A stretch of DNA of 64,000 nt from Rodentibacter caecimuris (GCA_001998905.1 MLAA01000035.1:1-64000); one strand, 5' to 3'; positions 38,999-50,194 are shown, numbered from the stretch's first letter. Notes: generated by a model from the letters alone, not told the origin. Numbers and translations: made by a program.

Positions 38999-41053
38999 TT
39001 ACATCTTTTTAGCTTTTGAACGACTGATTCGAGAATCCCCGACAATCCAGTCAAAGAATAAAATAATCGCCATCATTACTACAATCAAAATTGAACCGTA
39101 GGCAATCGCAATACCATACTCTCCATCTTCAACACGATTTAATATATAAGAAGTTGCAACTCGGGTATCTGCAGTTACTAAGAAAACAATAGCACTAACA
39201 GTTGTCATAGCACGAACAAAGCTCGTCACTAAAGCGGATAATAATGCTGGTTTTAATAAAGGGAAGACAATATACCAGATAGTTTTAAAGGAGCTTCCCT
39301 TTAAAGATAAAGAAGCTTCGTCAAGTGATTTATCCAGTTGTCCCAAACCTGCAACTGCAGCCCGCATCCCGACCGGCATATTGCGCATTACCATAGAAAT
39401 GACAATAATAATCCCCGTTCCTGTTATATAAATTGGCGCATCATTGAAAGCCAAAATATAAGATACCCCCGCGACCGTTCCCGGTACGGCAAAACACAAT
39501 AAAGTTAAAAACTCCAATGTTTTTTTACCTTTAAAATCACGACGAACCGTGAGGTAGGCAATTAATAACCCGAAAATAGCCGTAATCGGTGCTGCTGTTG
39601 CGGCAAACAAAACGGTTTGAATCAATGAAGGCCAAGCACCATCAGTAAATCCATGCCCAAATAACGCAATATAATGTTTTAATGTTAAGGTGTAATCCAC
39701 TCCCCAGTTTACGGTAAAGCTACCGTAGAAAATACTACCGTAAAGCACCGCATTAAATACAACCCAAATACCAAGAATCACAATAATGATATACTTCATT
39801 GTATGAGGTAACTCCTGTACATCTCCTCGATAAGACTTACCCGATACAGTAACGTAAGAGCGCTTGCCTATCCATAAATATTGAATAATAAAAATAGTGA
39901 GCGAGAAAACTAATAAAATCATGCCCAATGTACTGGCTGAGGCATAGTCAAGCTGAGATCCGGCAATATAGAAATAAATCTGTGATGAAATAACATCAAA
40001 ACTACCGCCTAAAACTAAAGGCGTACTAAAATCAGCCAAAGATTGAATAGCAACCACAAGGAATGAATTTGCTAATGCTGGTTTCAATAAAGGAAAAACA
40101 ATATTAAAAAAAGCCTGATAACGATTGGAGCGCAATGTATAAGCAGCTTCCTCAATAGAAGGATGAATAGATTTTAATGCGCCTTCTAAAATCATAAAAG
40201 ACATTGGTGTTAATGCAAGGGTATGGGCAATAACAATCCCAGTAAAACCATACAGCCAATTACTGTTAAATCCTAAATATTCAACTAAAAAAGCAGTTAC
40301 ATAGCCGGAACGTCCTAGCATTAAAGTTACACCTAAACCGACGACGAATGGCGGTGTAACAATAGGTAAAATAGAAAATATTTTTCCGATAGCTGCGGTA
40401 CGTTTAGCAATGCGAGTAGTATATAAAGCAAAAATTAGTCCGAAAAAAGTTGTTAAAATACCAACAGTTACCGCCACACTTAATGAATTGCCAATGATTC
40501 GCAAAATATAAGGTTTTACTAAAATATCAATCACTTGTCCCGGCACAAATTGGCTACCGTCATAAAACATTGAAATAAAAACGGCAAGTATCGGATAGAC
40601 AATAAAAAAGAAAATCAGCAAAATAATACTGAGTAACGAAGCAATAATAAATTTATCACTTTGCATCACTTTCATTTTAGCCAGTGCATTAGTAGCTAAT
40701 GCAATAAGTGAAAGAACTAAAACAAAAATTGCATAGCCTAAACTAAATTTTTGCAGAATAGCTGCAATAAAAATAAATAAAAAAAGGCAGACAACCGTAG
40801 TAAACTCTGCTTTTCCCTGAGAAATTTCGTCTTTATTTTTAAATAATAGTGAAACACTCGGTACAATCAATAATGAGATAAACCAGCACCAACTGATATT
40901 GAAACTGCTCCACCCCATTGCAGAATAAATTTCATCTGCGGTTGACTCCTGTAAACCATAATATAATGCCATTGAAGGCAAGCAGATAAATCCTAAAAAC
41001 GCCAATAAAATCCAAAATAGGTTACGGCTAAAAAAAATTACTTGTGTTTTCAT
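38999..41053 (-). CDS. afuB: AfuB, fused permease of sugar-phosphate ABC transporter
   Basis: A 684-residue inner-membrane permease made of two fused transport domains, each with the coupling motif (EEAAYTLRSNRYQAFFNIVF and DEASLSLKGSSFKTIWYIVF). FbpB-type iron permeases are about 500 residues; the extra N-terminal membrane segments (~1-170) match AfuB. The ATG at 41053 is preceded by CGGAGA; an ATG-like start six codons earlier lacks support. Confidence 0.9.
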   Translation of the reverse strand: MKTQVIFFSRNLFWILLAFLGFICLPSMALYYGLQESTADEIYSAMGWSSFNISWCWFISLLIVPSVSLLFKNKDEISQGKAEFTTVVCLFLFIFIAAILQKFSLGYAIFVLVLSLIALATNALAKMKVMQSDKFIIASLLSIILLIFFFIVYPILAVFISMFYDGSQFVPGQVIDILVKPYILRIIGNSLSVAVTVGILTTFFGLIFALYTTRIAKRTAAIGKIFSILPIVTPPFVVGLGVTLMLGRSGYVTAFLVEYLGFNSNWLYGFTGIVIAHTLALTPMSFMILEGALKSIHPSIEEAAYTLRSNRYQAFFNIVFPLLKPALANSFLVVAIQSLADFSTPLVLGGSFDVISSQIYFYIAGSQLDYASASTLGMILLVFSLTIFIIQYLWIGKRSYVTVSGKSYRGDVQELPHTMKYIIIVILGIWVVFNAVLYGSIFYGSFTVNWGVDYTLTLKHYIALFGHGFTDGAWPSLIQTVLFAATAAPITAIFGLLIAYLTVRRDFKGKKTLEFLTLLCFAVPGTVAGVSYILAFNDAPIYITGTGIIIVISMVMRNMPVGMRAAVAGLGQLDKSLDEASLSLKGSSFKTIWYIVFPLLKPALLSALVTSFVRAMTTVSAIVFLVTADTRVATSYILNRVEDGEYGIAIAYGSILIVVMMAIILFFDWIVGDSRISRSKAKKM

Positions 41054-41169
41054 ACTATCTCCGAGACACAATACTACCTAGGTACTTTTACTTCTGAAAT
41101 ACGCTGTCTCATTAAAAGAAGTAACGAAATTACAAATGTGATTTTTGTTCTTTTCATTATATTTATATC

Positions 41170-42210
41170 CTATTTTGCCAATTTAACTTCTTCTACCCAT
41201 TTTGTAATTAAGCGCTTACGTTCATCAGAGGAACCATATTTCTCAAAATCATAGTTGATTAAATTAAGTTTTAGTGGATCAAAGCTAGTTGGTGATTGTT
41301 CAGCTGTTGTATTTGTCAATATTTGATGGGCTTGTCCTTTTTTCCAAGCTAATTCCTGACCCTCTTTTGAAAGAACCCAATCAACAAACAATTTTGCGTT
41401 ATCTATGTTGCGTGCTCCCTTTATAATACTGACACCACCTAATTCATAACCTGTTCCTTCACAAGGAACAATAAGTTCCAATGGCGCACCGTTTTGTTTT
41501 TCAACCGCATAATCGTGTAAAAAACCGATACCAATAGTGGTTTCACCGCGTGCAGCATTACGCGAAGGGGCTATCCCTGATTTAGTGTATTGAGAGACAT
41601 TAGGATGAAGTTGACGAAAGTAATCAAATGCTACATCTTCTCCCCATAATTGGGTAAAAGTGGCTATTGCTGTATAGGCTGTACCCGAACTTTGCGGATC
41701 AGCTATTTGAATTTCACCTTTTAACCTAGAATCCGTTAAATCTTTCCAGCATTTTGGAATATCTGTTATACCAAGCTTTTTCAAACGCTCCGTATTTACG
41801 CCAAACCCTAAGATCCCCATGTATACAGCGGAGGTAAAATTTCCTTTTAATTTTGCAGGATCTTGAAAACGAGGCACAATTTGTTCAATATTTTGTGAAC
41901 GATATGGCTCCAATAACCCTAATTCACCAGCCTGCGATTGCGGATCTAAAGTACCACCATACCATACATCCGCTTGAGGGTTACCCTTTTCCGATTCCAC
42001 TTTTGCCAATGTGGCACCAGAACCATTACGAATAAATGCAGTTTTTACATCATATTTTTCTGCAAAGGCCTGCGTTTCTGCCTCGCACATTGCATTAGTT
42101 GCACTACAATAAACGACTAATCGACCTTTAGCAGAGGCAATAGAGGAGGTTAGTAATGCTGTCGCTAAAAGTGCAGTTGAAACTGAAAGAGAAATTGGAT
42201 TAAATTTCAT
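41170..42210 (-). CDS. afuA: AfuA, periplasmic hexose-phosphate-binding protein
   Basis: A 346-residue substrate-binding protein with signal peptide (cleavage near SSIASA) and the cluster-D/Fbp-like fold (LVVYCSATNAMCEAETQAFA, ADVWYGGTLDPQSQAGELGL). In A. pleuropneumoniae AfuA binds glucose 6-phosphate and related sugar phosphates, not iron. The paired tyrosines that hold iron in FbpA are not evident near the C-terminus, which has SIIKGARNIDNAKLFVDWVL instead. A CRP-like site and no Fur box precede it. Confidence 0.9.
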   Translation of the reverse strand: MKFNPISLSVSTALLATALLTSSIASAKGRLVVYCSATNAMCEAETQAFAEKYDVKTAFIRNGSGATLAKVESEKGNPQADVWYGGTLDPQSQAGELGLLEPYRSQNIEQIVPRFQDPAKLKGNFTSAVYMGILGFGVNTERLKKLGITDIPKCWKDLTDSRLKGEIQIADPQSSGTAYTAIATFTQLWGEDVAFDYFRQLHPNVSQYTKSGIAPSRNAARGETTIGIGFLHDYAVEKQNGAPLELIVPCEGTGYELGGVSIIKGARNIDNAKLFVDWVLSKEGQELAWKKGQAHQILTNTTAEQSPTSFDPLKLNLINYDFEKYGSSDERKRLITKWVEEVKLAK

Positions 42211-42270
42211 AAATTATCCTCATTAAGCAAAACGAACACTTTAATCTTAATTCAAGATAAAAAAAATTTC

Positions 42271-42286
42271 CGTGATTCAATTCACA
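42271..42286. promoter_or_regulatory. CRP-like site upstream of afuABC
   Basis: CGTGATTCAATTCACA matches TGTGA-N6-TCACA at 9 of 10 core positions, with AT-rich flanks, centred about 68 bases before the afuA start codon. cAMP-CRP control is expected for a carbon-source transporter, not for an iron transporter. Confidence 0.7.
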
Positions 42287-42305
42287 AATTTTTAGTTCAA
42301 ACCGA

Positions 42306-42339
42306 AAAATAAAAAGGACTACTTAATAAAAAGCAGTCC
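42306..42339 (-). terminator. Intrinsic terminator of fdhE
   Basis: On the minus strand GGACTGCT pairs with AGTAGTCC (one G-T pair) over an 8-base loop, followed by TTTTTATTTTT, 20 bases after the fdhE stop. Confidence 0.8.
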
Positions 42340-42358
42340 CAATTTTGAGTTTTCAGCA

Positions 42359-43270
42359 TTAGTGTTCAGATGCAGGAAACAGAAATGGATTAATACCACT
42401 ACGAGAAAACCCTTTTTCCTCCATCTCCATATCTAAAAAGAGGGAGGCAAGATCATCCGCAACAGCTTCAACTTGAGGATCTTTATCTTGAAACATGATT
42501 TTCAAATAACTCTCACAGTCGCCGCAGCTTTCTGCTCGAATTAATGCCAATTCTTCATTAAACGACCAATAGTCTAGTTTTCCACTTTGATTACAGTTAG
42601 TACATTGCGCACGAACTAAATTCCATTCACTTTCACATAATGAGCAATGTAAATAACGTAACCCTTGCGTATCACCAAAATGGACAATACTGGCAACGGG
42701 CATAGCACCACAAACAGGGCAAAGATATAAATTATCAGTACTCTCTGCTTGGCTGGAATGAGGAATATGTTGAACCAACTGTAACCAATATAACGATAAT
42801 GCTGCCCAAATAAATACGGCTTTATCTGAGCTTACTAAATTAAACTCTTGCTTAAGTAGATAATCTGCTAATTGCTCCAATTCACTGTCCGAAGCTTTTT
42901 CCAACCATTCTATGGTGCTACTGATCGGCTCTTGAGTTTTAGGTTTAACTTCTTTTAATAACGATTTTAGTAAATTTAACCAAACTCGCTCTCTCGGAAA
43001 ATTTTTTGCCTCCAACGGCAATATCCCTTTCAAATGAACTAATGTTTCATTACTCTCAACAGGAGTATTTTCCAAGACTTTCGCTTGGCTCTCGACAATA
43101 TCGGCAGCAAAATGTAAATAATCTGCAAACGGATGATCCACAGCCAATTCTCTTAAACGCGCAGCTCGACGTTGATATAGATTTTTAGGGTTAGAAAACA
43201 AAATTGCAGGCTGCTGAAAAGAATGGGCAACTTGTTTGATTTCCGATTCAGGAAGAATTTTTATACTCAT
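42359..43270 (-). CDS. fdhE: Formate dehydrogenase accessory protein FdhE
   Basis: A 303-residue cytoplasmic maturation factor for respiratory formate dehydrogenases. Four CxxC pairs in the C-terminal rubredoxin-like part are visible: [32 protein letters not shown]. The ATG at 43270 gives the family N-terminus [13 protein letters not shown]; an upstream start would run through a terminator stem. It follows the fdn operon, separated by about 300 bases. Confidence 0.93.
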   Translation of the reverse strand: MSIKILPESEIKQVAHSFQQPAILFSNPKNLYQRRAARLRELAVDHPFADYLHFAADIVESQAKVLENTPVESNETLVHLKGILPLEAKNFPRERVWLNLLKSLLKEVKPKTQEPISSTIEWLEKASDSELEQLADYLLKQEFNLVSSDKAVFIWAALSLYWLQLVQHIPHSSQAESTDNLYLCPVCGAMPVASIVHFGDTQGLRYLHCSLCESEWNLVRAQCTNCNQSGKLDYWSFNEELALIRAESCGDCESYLKIMFQDKDPQVEAVADDLASLFLDMEMEEKGFSRSGINPFLFPASEH

Positions 43271-43301
43271 AATATTTATTTCGATTACATAATTTTTCAA
43301 A

Positions 43302-43331
43302 AAAAGTGCGGTCAGTTTTGACCGCACTTTT
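43302..43331. terminator. Bidirectional terminator made from paired uptake signals
   Basis: AAAAGTGCGGTCA and TGACCGCACTTTT form a perfect 13-bp stem with a 4-base loop. The minus strand continues with TTT, giving a seven-T run. It lies between the fdn operon and fdhE, only 31 bases before the fdhE start, so fdhE needs readthrough or a very short leader. Confidence 0.85.
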
Positions 43332-43567
43332 ATAGCTTTCCGACATTACATAGTAATTTAAAAAAACAGATACCCGATAAACTGTAGAAACTTTACTAGG
43401 CTTCCATATGAGAAATCAACTCACATTACTCATTGCCAATCAGGAATATAATACTCCCGCTCCCTACTCTATTACATAGCGCAATTACCAAAGTAACGTT
43501 CCTAGATTATTGAGAATATCAGTTTTTTATACCTGCATAATGTCATACTGTTAGTACGGCAGTAACA

Positions 43568-44263
43568 TTATGATTTATGTCTTTTTTCTGCCCTTTTAGC
43601 TTGCTCTGCCATTTCTTTTTCAAGCTCCGGTAACACTTCCTCACGATACCAACGAGGGTGGTGTTTTTTCGCCCAACGTACAGTTACCCATCCTTCAATC
43701 ATACTGCGAATAGAACCTTTTACCCAGAAAGCCATATACATATGCACAATAATACCGGTAAATAGCATAAAGGCACTCGCTGAATGAAGTAAAATTGCAA
43801 TACGAATGACAGGAATAGAGAAATTATGGGAAAAATATTGTCGCCACATAATAATGCCCGTAACAAGCAAAGTAACCATTGCCAAATTTAATGTCCAAAA
43901 TAACATTTTCTGGCCAAGATTATATTTTCCGTTATCCGCAACGGCATGCTCGTTCCCTTTTAGGACTTCATCAACATTTTTCAACCATACCCAGTCATTT
44001 TTTTCTGGTACATTACGATAAGCATAAATCTTCGCCAAAATAAGAAAAGCAATAAACATAACAATTCCTGTAAAAGGATGTATTGCTCTTGCTAATTGAG
44101 GCGTTCCTAAAATTTCCGTTAACCAAGAAAAATCAGGGAAGAAAAAAGCTATCCCAGTTAATGCAGTGCTGAAAAACGCAATAACCAATATCCAATGACT
44201 AATACGCGCTGGAAATTTGTGGCGAATGATTTTGTGATCATCACTGATCTTAAATTTACTCAT
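43568..44263 (-). CDS. fdnI: Formate dehydrogenase cytochrome b556 (gamma) subunit
   Basis: A 231-residue integral membrane subunit with four predicted segments and heme-coordinating histidines ([47 protein letters not shown]). It passes electrons from formate to quinone. I chose the ATG at 44263 because AGGAGG precedes it; it overlaps the beta-subunit gene by 8 bases. Named fdoI or fdxI in some genomes. Confidence 0.92.
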   Translation of the reverse strand: MSKFKISDDHKIIRHKFPARISHWILVIAFFSTALTGIAFFFPDFSWLTEILGTPQLARAIHPFTGIVMFIAFLILAKIYAYRNVPEKNDWVWLKNVDEVLKGNEHAVADNGKYNLGQKMLFWTLNLAMVTLLVTGIIMWRQYFSHNFSIPVIRIAILLHSASAFMLFTGIIVHMYMAFWVKGSIRSMIEGWVTVRWAKKHHPRWYREEVLPELEKEMAEQAKRAEKRHKS

Positions 44264-45155
44264 CTTTTTCCTCCTCTGGCGTATCTTCGTGTTCATCTAG
44301 ATATTCCGTATTAGGTCCTATTGCAACATAGTGAGTCAATGCACTTAATGCCAACCCTCCCATAGCTACAGCAGCCACCGGTTTTAATACGTCTTTCCAT
44401 AGCGTAATACTTAAGTCTATTTCAGGATCTTTTGGTAATCCGGAATAAAGTTCTGGCTTATCAGCATGGTGCAACACATACATAACGTGGGTTCCGCCAA
44501 CGCCATCTGGATCATATAATCCAGCATTTTGGTAACCACGCGATTTAAGATCGGCAATACGCGTTTCTGCATATTCCTTCATCGCTTCTTTACTACCAAA
44601 ATGAATCGCCCCGGTAGGGCAAGTTTTAACACAAGCCGGCTCTTGTCCGACAGATACCCGGTCTACACAAAGGGTACATTTATAAACTCGGTTATCTTCT
44701 TGATTCATACGAGGAATATTAAAAGGACAACCGGCAATACAATAACCACAACCAATACATTTATCCGATTGAAAATCAACGATTCCGTTTTTATATTGAA
44801 TAATTGCACCCGGTGAAGGGCAAGCTTTTAAACAACCCGGTTCGCTACAATGCATACAGCCGTCTTTACGAATAAGCCATTCTAAGCGGTCATTTTCCTC
44901 CACTTCATTGAATTTCATCACGGTCCAAGCTTTAGCATTGAGATCAACCGGATTATCATAACTGCCAATACATTTTTCCGATTCTGCCCGCAAATCATTC
45001 CATTCCGAACAAGCCACTTGGCAAGCTTTACAACCAATACAAGTGGTTACATCAATTAGTTTGGCAACTTCAAATTTATGATCACGGGCATGAGGGGCAG
45101 GCGTCAAACCAGAAGTCGCAGAAACATTAATAATATCTTGAGTTTGTACGCCCAT
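44256..45155 (-). CDS. fdxH: Formate dehydrogenase iron-sulfur (beta) subunit
   Basis: A 299-residue electron-transfer subunit with four [4Fe-4S] cysteine clusters ([61 protein letters not shown]) and a single C-terminal membrane anchor (~255-275) that positions it on the periplasmic side. It links the molybdenum subunit to the cytochrome. It overlaps fdnG and fdnI by a few bases. Confidence 0.95.
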   Translation of the reverse strand: MGVQTQDIINVSATSGLTPAPHARDHKFEVAKLIDVTTCIGCKACQVACSEWNDLRAESEKCIGSYDNPVDLNAKAWTVMKFNEVEENDRLEWLIRKDGCMHCSEPGCLKACPSPGAIIQYKNGIVDFQSDKCIGCGYCIAGCPFNIPRMNQEDNRVYKCTLCVDRVSVGQEPACVKTCPTGAIHFGSKEAMKEYAETRIADLKSRGYQNAGLYDPDGVGGTHVMYVLHHADKPELYSGLPKDPEIDLSITLWKDVLKPVAAVAMGGLALSALTHYVAIGPNTEYLDEHEDTPEEEKDE

Positions 45156-48100
45156 TATATAGCCTCCGTTTTTTCAATATTCACTAAGAAAGTTTTGAAT
45201 TCCGGCGTTTGCGTATTACCATCACCGACCCTTGGAGTCAAATTATTAGCAAAGAAACCTTTCTTCCCAACACCAGAGAATCCCCAGTGAATAGGAATAC
45301 CAACGGTATGTACCATTTGTCCATTTACTTCAAGAGAACGAACTCGTTTTGTTACTACCGCAACGGCCTTAATATAGCCTCGTTTTGACGTAACTTTGAC
45401 ATGATCCCCGTTACTAATGCCTTTTTCAGCAGCTAATTGTTCACTAATTTCAACAAACTGTTCAGGCTGTGCAATAACATTAAGTAATGCGTTTTTCGTC
45501 CAAAAATGGAAGTGCTCCGTTAAACGGTAAGTCGTCCCCACGTAAGGGAAATCTTTTGCAGTTCCCATTTGTACCCTATCGTTATCAAGAATTCGAGCAA
45601 CCGGATTTGAGACAACATTAGGATGTAATGGGTTAGTCCCAATCGGAGATTCAATTGGTTCATAATGTTCAGGGAAAGGCCCCTCTGCCATTTTATCTAA
45701 AGCAAATAAACGACTGACCCCTTCAGCTTGCATAATAAATGGCATTACTTTGCTATTTGGCGGTGCGGTACCGTAATCTGCAACATCTACATAGTTCCAG
45801 TTTTTACCGTTCCACTTCACTAATTGACGTTTCGGATTCCAAGGATTACCCGCCAAATCTGCACTTGCTCGATTATAAATAATCCTACGATTTAGAGGCC
45901 ATGCAAACGCCCAACCTAAGGTATTACCTAATCCTGAAGGATCGGAATTATCACGGTTTGCCATTTGGTTACCTCTAGGTGTCCATTGTCCAGTGTAAAT
46001 CCAACAAGCTGACGAAGTCGTTCCATCATCACGCAGTTGTGCAAAACTGGATAATAACTCACCTTTCTTCACAACGACATTACCATTGGCATCTAATAGA
46101 TCAGCTAAAGCATAGCCGTTATTTTCTTTTGCTAATTCATCAGATTTAGGTTCAAGTGGATTCGTATAATTCCATGCCATCGCCTCGAAAGATTCCAAAC
46201 CTTTCGCACTCTCTTTATCTTGATGATAAAGATGTAATAATTCTTCACGAATTTCCGATAGGATATCAACGTCAGGCTTAGCCTCTCCCGGTTGGTCTGC
46301 ACCTTTCCAGTGCCATTGTAACCAACGTCCTGAGTTAGCAATAGAACCGTCCTCTTCTACAAAGCAAGTTGTCGGTAGACGAAATACTTCTGTTTGAATA
46401 TCTTCACTTTTAACATCATTATATTCGCCAAAATTTTTCCAAAACTCAGAAGTATCGGTAACTAACGGATCGAAAATCACTAAAAATTTTAATTTACTCA
46501 GTGCTTTGATAATTTTTCCTGTATTTGGATAAGAAGCGATAGGATTAAAGCCCTGACACATATAACCGTTCACTTTACCTTCATACATTCTATCGATAAA
46601 GCGCATATGATCTAACCGTATTTTTTCCTGTTTAGGTAAAAAATGGTAGCCAAATTCATTATCTTTGGTTGCTTTATCACCATAAAACGCTTTAAGCAAA
46701 CTAACGACAAATTTCGGAGTATTTTGCCAATAATTAATTTGTCCGTCTGCCATTGTTTTTGGCGTAATACGCTCTAAAAATGCCGCTAAACTTGTATCGT
46801 TTTCAGTTGGTAGAGGTAAATAACCTGGCAGCATATTCGGAAATAGTCCAAGATCGGTAATACCTTGTACATTCGAGTGCCCACGTAAGGCATTTACACC
46901 ACCACCCGATACACCAATATTCCCCAATAACAATTGAATCATTGCCATTGTACGAATATTCTGAGAACCAATACTGTGCTGGGTCCAGCCTAATGCATAT
47001 AAGAAACTTGCCGCTTTATCTGGCGCTGAGGTTTTTGCAATTTCTTCACAGAAAAGTTGAAAATCTTTTTGCTTAGTTCCACAAATGCGTTCTACCATTT
47101 CTGGCGTATAACGTTCAACGTGTGCTTTTAACATATTAATCACACAACGTGGATCCTGCATACTCATATCACGTCTAGGCTGTCCCTGTTCATCTAATTG
47201 ATAGGACCAAGTCGATTTATCATATTGGCGTTTCGCTTCGTCATACCCACTAAATAAACCGTCTTCAAAATTAAAACCTTCATTAACCAGAAATGTTGCA
47301 TTAGTATAGTGTCTAACATACTCGTGTTGGATCTTATCATTACCTAATAAATAACGAATAACCCCGGATAAAAATGCTATATCTGTCCCCGAGCGAATAG
47401 GCATATAGATATCAGCGACTGATGCAGTACGGTTAAAGCGAGGATCAACGACCATTAACTTCGCGCCATTTTGTTTTTTCGCTTCAATCGCCCAACGGAA
47501 ACCAACCGGATGAGCCTCTGCGGCGTTACCGCCCATAACAATTACTAAATCAGCATTTTTAATATCAACCCAATGGTTGGTCATCGCACCGCGACCAAAT
47601 GATGGAGCAAGACTTGCTACCGTTGGTCCGTGTCAGATACTTGCTTGATTATCGGTATAAATCATACCGAGAGAACGAACCCATTTTTGTGTCAATAAAC
47701 CAGTTTCGTTGCTGGCAGCCGAAGCTGCCAATAGCCCCGTAGTCATCCAACGATTAACGGTTACACCTTGTTCGTTTTTCTCAATGAAATTGGCATCACG
47801 ATCTTCTTTCAATAGACGGGCAATACGTTGAATTGCTTCATGCCAAGAAATTCGCTTCCATTCTGTGGCGCCCGGTGCACGATATTCCGGATATTTTACG
47901 CGACGAGGGCTATTAACGTAATCTAATGCACCAGCACCTTTAGGGCATAGTGCACCACGGCTAACAGGATGATCTGGATCCCCTTCAATATGAAAAAGTT
48001 TACCTTTTGAATTGGTTTGTGCGCCGTAACCCATACTGTATAACAGCATACCGCAGCCGACGGCACAATATGTGCAAGTGTTGCGTGTTTCTTTTGCACG

Positions 48101-48223
48101 CAACAATTTATATTCGCGAGGAGCGGCTAATGCACTTGCTGGAGCAAAGCCCAGCATTGCCGCTGATGTTCCCGCCATACCACCTGCACAGATCTTGAAG
48201 AATTTTCTTCTGGAGACCTGCAT
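45155..48223 (-). CDS. fdnG: Formate dehydrogenase major subunit, selenocysteine protein
   Basis: Periplasmic molybdopterin enzyme that oxidises formate. The gene reads through an in-frame TGA at 47633-47635 as selenocysteine (residue 197, context QASI-Sec-HGPTV), giving 1022 residues, the normal length for FdnG/FdoG. The N-terminus at 48223 has a GGAG ribosome site and a twin-arginine signal, SRRKFFK. A [4Fe-4S] site follows ([19 protein letters not shown]), then the MGD-binding domains. A homology-blind reading would split it in two at the TGA. It needs selABCD and serS. First gene of the fdnG-fdxH-fdnI operon; the 464-base region upstream has no gene. Confidence 0.96.
47595..47635 (-). promoter_or_regulatory. 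SECIS element for selenocysteine insertion
   Basis: Immediately downstream of the TGA, the mRNA can fold AGCAAG against CTTGCT with an apical GTCT-type loop, as in the E. coli fdnG SECIS. SelB would bind it to recode UGA. The nucleotide sequence here is much more conserved with E. coli than the surrounding gene appears to be, as expected for an RNA signal inside a coding region. Confidence 0.88.
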
Positions 48224-48687
48224 ATACACTCCTTCCAATAGAAAACTATTGATATGTCGATAGTAGTAGATTTGTTGTAGAAAATTTGATTGATAAAAAC
48301 AACATTTCAATCAAAGGCTAAATTTCCCTTTTACAAAAGGGGAAAATTGACGATCGCTAGAATACTCATTTTTAATGTGGAAATCTATAAGTAATCTGGG
48401 GTAAAAATAAAAAATTTGATGTAATAATAAAACGGATTAAAAACAATCAGAAGTGAAGCTAATAAAATATACCTTACGATATACAAAAAAGAGGGAGAAA
48501 ATAAAAAAGCATAATAAACGATAAATACTCAATTTTCTCTCTATCATTCATCACTTATTTTAATTGAATACAATACTCGTTATAAAAAACTTTTATTACT
48601 CATTTTATTCCATCACAATGAGCATTTTATCTGTTTGTTTGAATGAACAAAATTGCTAAGATTTTAAACCGCACTTTTAGTGAGAAA
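48224..48687. other. fdn upstream region, no gene
   Basis: AT-rich regulatory spacer of 464 bases between fdnG and the NlpC/P60 gene. An imperfect inverted repeat lies at about 48322-48347 (TTTCCCTTTT / AAAAGGGGAAA). TTGAT/ATCAA half-sites near 48271-48315 hint at anaerobic (FNR) control, but no full site is present. An uptake signal sits at about 48669. Confidence 0.4.
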
Positions 48688-49218
48688 TCACATAATCCGA
48701 CGAGATTGTGTGTAAGTCCTGAGCCAATACGCTTCATCTAACGAACTGATTGTTACGCCTTGACTTGAACTAGCATGCATAAATTGATTATTACCAATAT
48801 ATACACCTACATGGTGGTTTTTACGAAAAAAAACTAAATCACCTTTCTGTAGAGTATATTTTGCAATTTTTTTACCTAAAAAACGCTGCTCTGAGGTAGA
48901 GCGAGGCAAGTTTATCCCATAAGCTTCAAGAAAAATTGCTTGCATAAATGCAGAACAGTCAATACCTCTTTTTGTCGTACCACCCATACGGTAACGGGTT
49001 CCGCTCCATTTACGATAAATATTTGCCAATACTTGATCTGTTACCACTTTTGTCGGGCGGTTTGTTTTTATCTTATGATAGCCTTCGTCTGTTGAAAATT
49101 GAATGCCTTGACTCTCTCCGCCCAAATCGTTTTGTGCATACGGTTGTAATTTCATACTATTACTACAAGCAGAAATAAATACCGATAAACTGAAAACTAT
49201 CAAGCTATTTTTAATCAT
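48688..49218 (-). CDS. NlpC/P60 peptidoglycan hydrolase lipoprotein
   Basis: A 176-residue lipoprotein (lipobox ISAC, Cys18) with a C-terminal NlpC/P60 cysteine peptidase domain: catalytic Cys88 in GIDCSAFMQ, His in HHVGVYIGNN and the third polar residue in QFMHASS. Relatives (Spr/MepS, NlpC) cleave D-Ala-mDAP crosslinks in peptidoglycan. It stands alone between two intergenic spacers. Confidence 0.9.
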   Translation of the reverse strand: MIKNSLIVFSLSVFISACSNSMKLQPYAQNDLGGESQGIQFSTDEGYHKIKTNRPTKVVTDQVLANIYRKWSGTRYRMGGTTKRGIDCSAFMQAIFLEAYGINLPRSTSEQRFLGKKIAKYTLQKGDLVFFRKNHHVGVYIGNNQFMHASSSQGVTISSLDEAYWLRTYTQSRRIM

Positions 49219-49513
49219 AAATTAATTTAATAAAAGAAATATAAACAAGAAATAAAATCTTACGGAGTCTATCAAGAATCACTTTTGAGCACCAGAAAAA
49301 AATGACGCTCTACCCAACTTATTTTGATGAGTATTTAAAGCAATCCCGAGATATGTCAAGTAAGGACAAAAAATAATAGGGAAGAATAACAAGACAAAAT
49401 TTATTTTATTGATTTATCCCCAGTATTTTTTCAATCAAAATCGTGAATTTTTACCTCATATAATGTAATATGCACGCGAATTTACTATCAACCCCATTTA
49501 TGAGGAGTTATCT

Positions 49514-50194
49514 ATGGCTGTAAATAATATCTTAGGGTTATTTGCACATTCGCCGTTAAAACCGTTGCAACGCCATTCCGATAAAGTAACGGAATGTTGT
49601 AATTTTCTATTACCTTTCTTTGAAAGTACCTTTGCCGGCGATTGGGATAGTGCAGAAAAATTACGCCAACAAATTTCCGAAGCGGAACGTCAAGCAGATA
49701 CATTAAAACGAGAAATCCGTTTAAAACTGCCACGCGGTTTATTTATGCCGATTGATCGTACTGACTTATTGGAATTAGTCACACAGCAAGACAAATTGGC
49801 AAACTATGCTAAAGATGTGGCAGGGAGAATGATTGGACGCGAATTCCCATTCCCTCAGGAAATGAAACAGAAATTTATGCAATATGTTTCCCGTAGTATT
49901 GATGCTGCAGTACAAGCTCATAAAGTCATTGATGAAATGGATGAATTACTCGAGACAGGTTTTAAAGGGAGAGAATTAACTTTTGTCAATCATATGATTA
50001 CGGAATTGGATTCCATTGAAGATGATACCGATCATATGCAAATCCAACTAAGGATGATGTTACGCCAGGTAGAAGAGCACTATAACCCGATAGATATTAT
50101 GTTCTTATACACAATTCTTGAATGGGTCGGTGTGTTAGCAGATCAAGCTCAACGTGTCGGCTCTCGAATTGAATTAATGCTCGCCCGTTCATAA
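49514..50194 (+). CDS. DUF47 (PhoU-like) phosphate-transport accessory protein
   Basis: A 226-residue, mostly helical TIGR00153/DUF47 protein, resembling PhoU. It is nearly always beside a Pit transporter, as here (30 bases upstream), and likely modulates its activity. The ATG follows GAGGAG. Confidence 0.9.
   Translation: MAVNNILGLFAHSPLKPLQRHSDKVTECCNFLLPFFESTFAGDWDSAEKLRQQISEAERQADTLKREIRLKLPRGLFMPIDRTDLLELVTQQDKLANYAKDVAGRMIGREFPFPQEMKQKFMQYVSRSIDAAVQAHKVIDEMDELLETGFKGRELTFVNHMITELDSIEDDTDHMQIQLRMMLRQVEEHYNPIDIMFLYTILEWVGVLADQAQRVGSRIELMLARS

Noticed and set aside
37943..42210. afuABC as a ferric-iron importer
   Set aside because: Family evidence from Actinobacillus, permease length, and a CRP-like site without a Fur box all favour sugar phosphates.
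43543..43573. Hairpin over the fdnI stop codon as terminator
   Set aside because: The CATAATGT/ACATTATG stem is interrupted and lacks a T-run; the uptake-signal hairpin at 43302-43331 is the better candidate.
47633..47635. In-frame stop splitting the formate dehydrogenase gene into two
   Set aside because: The TGA is at the conserved selenocysteine position with a SECIS hairpin after it, and both halves are in the same frame.
48271..48315. FNR site before fdnG
   Set aside because: Half-sites TTGAT and ATCAA are present but not at the 4-base spacing FNR needs.
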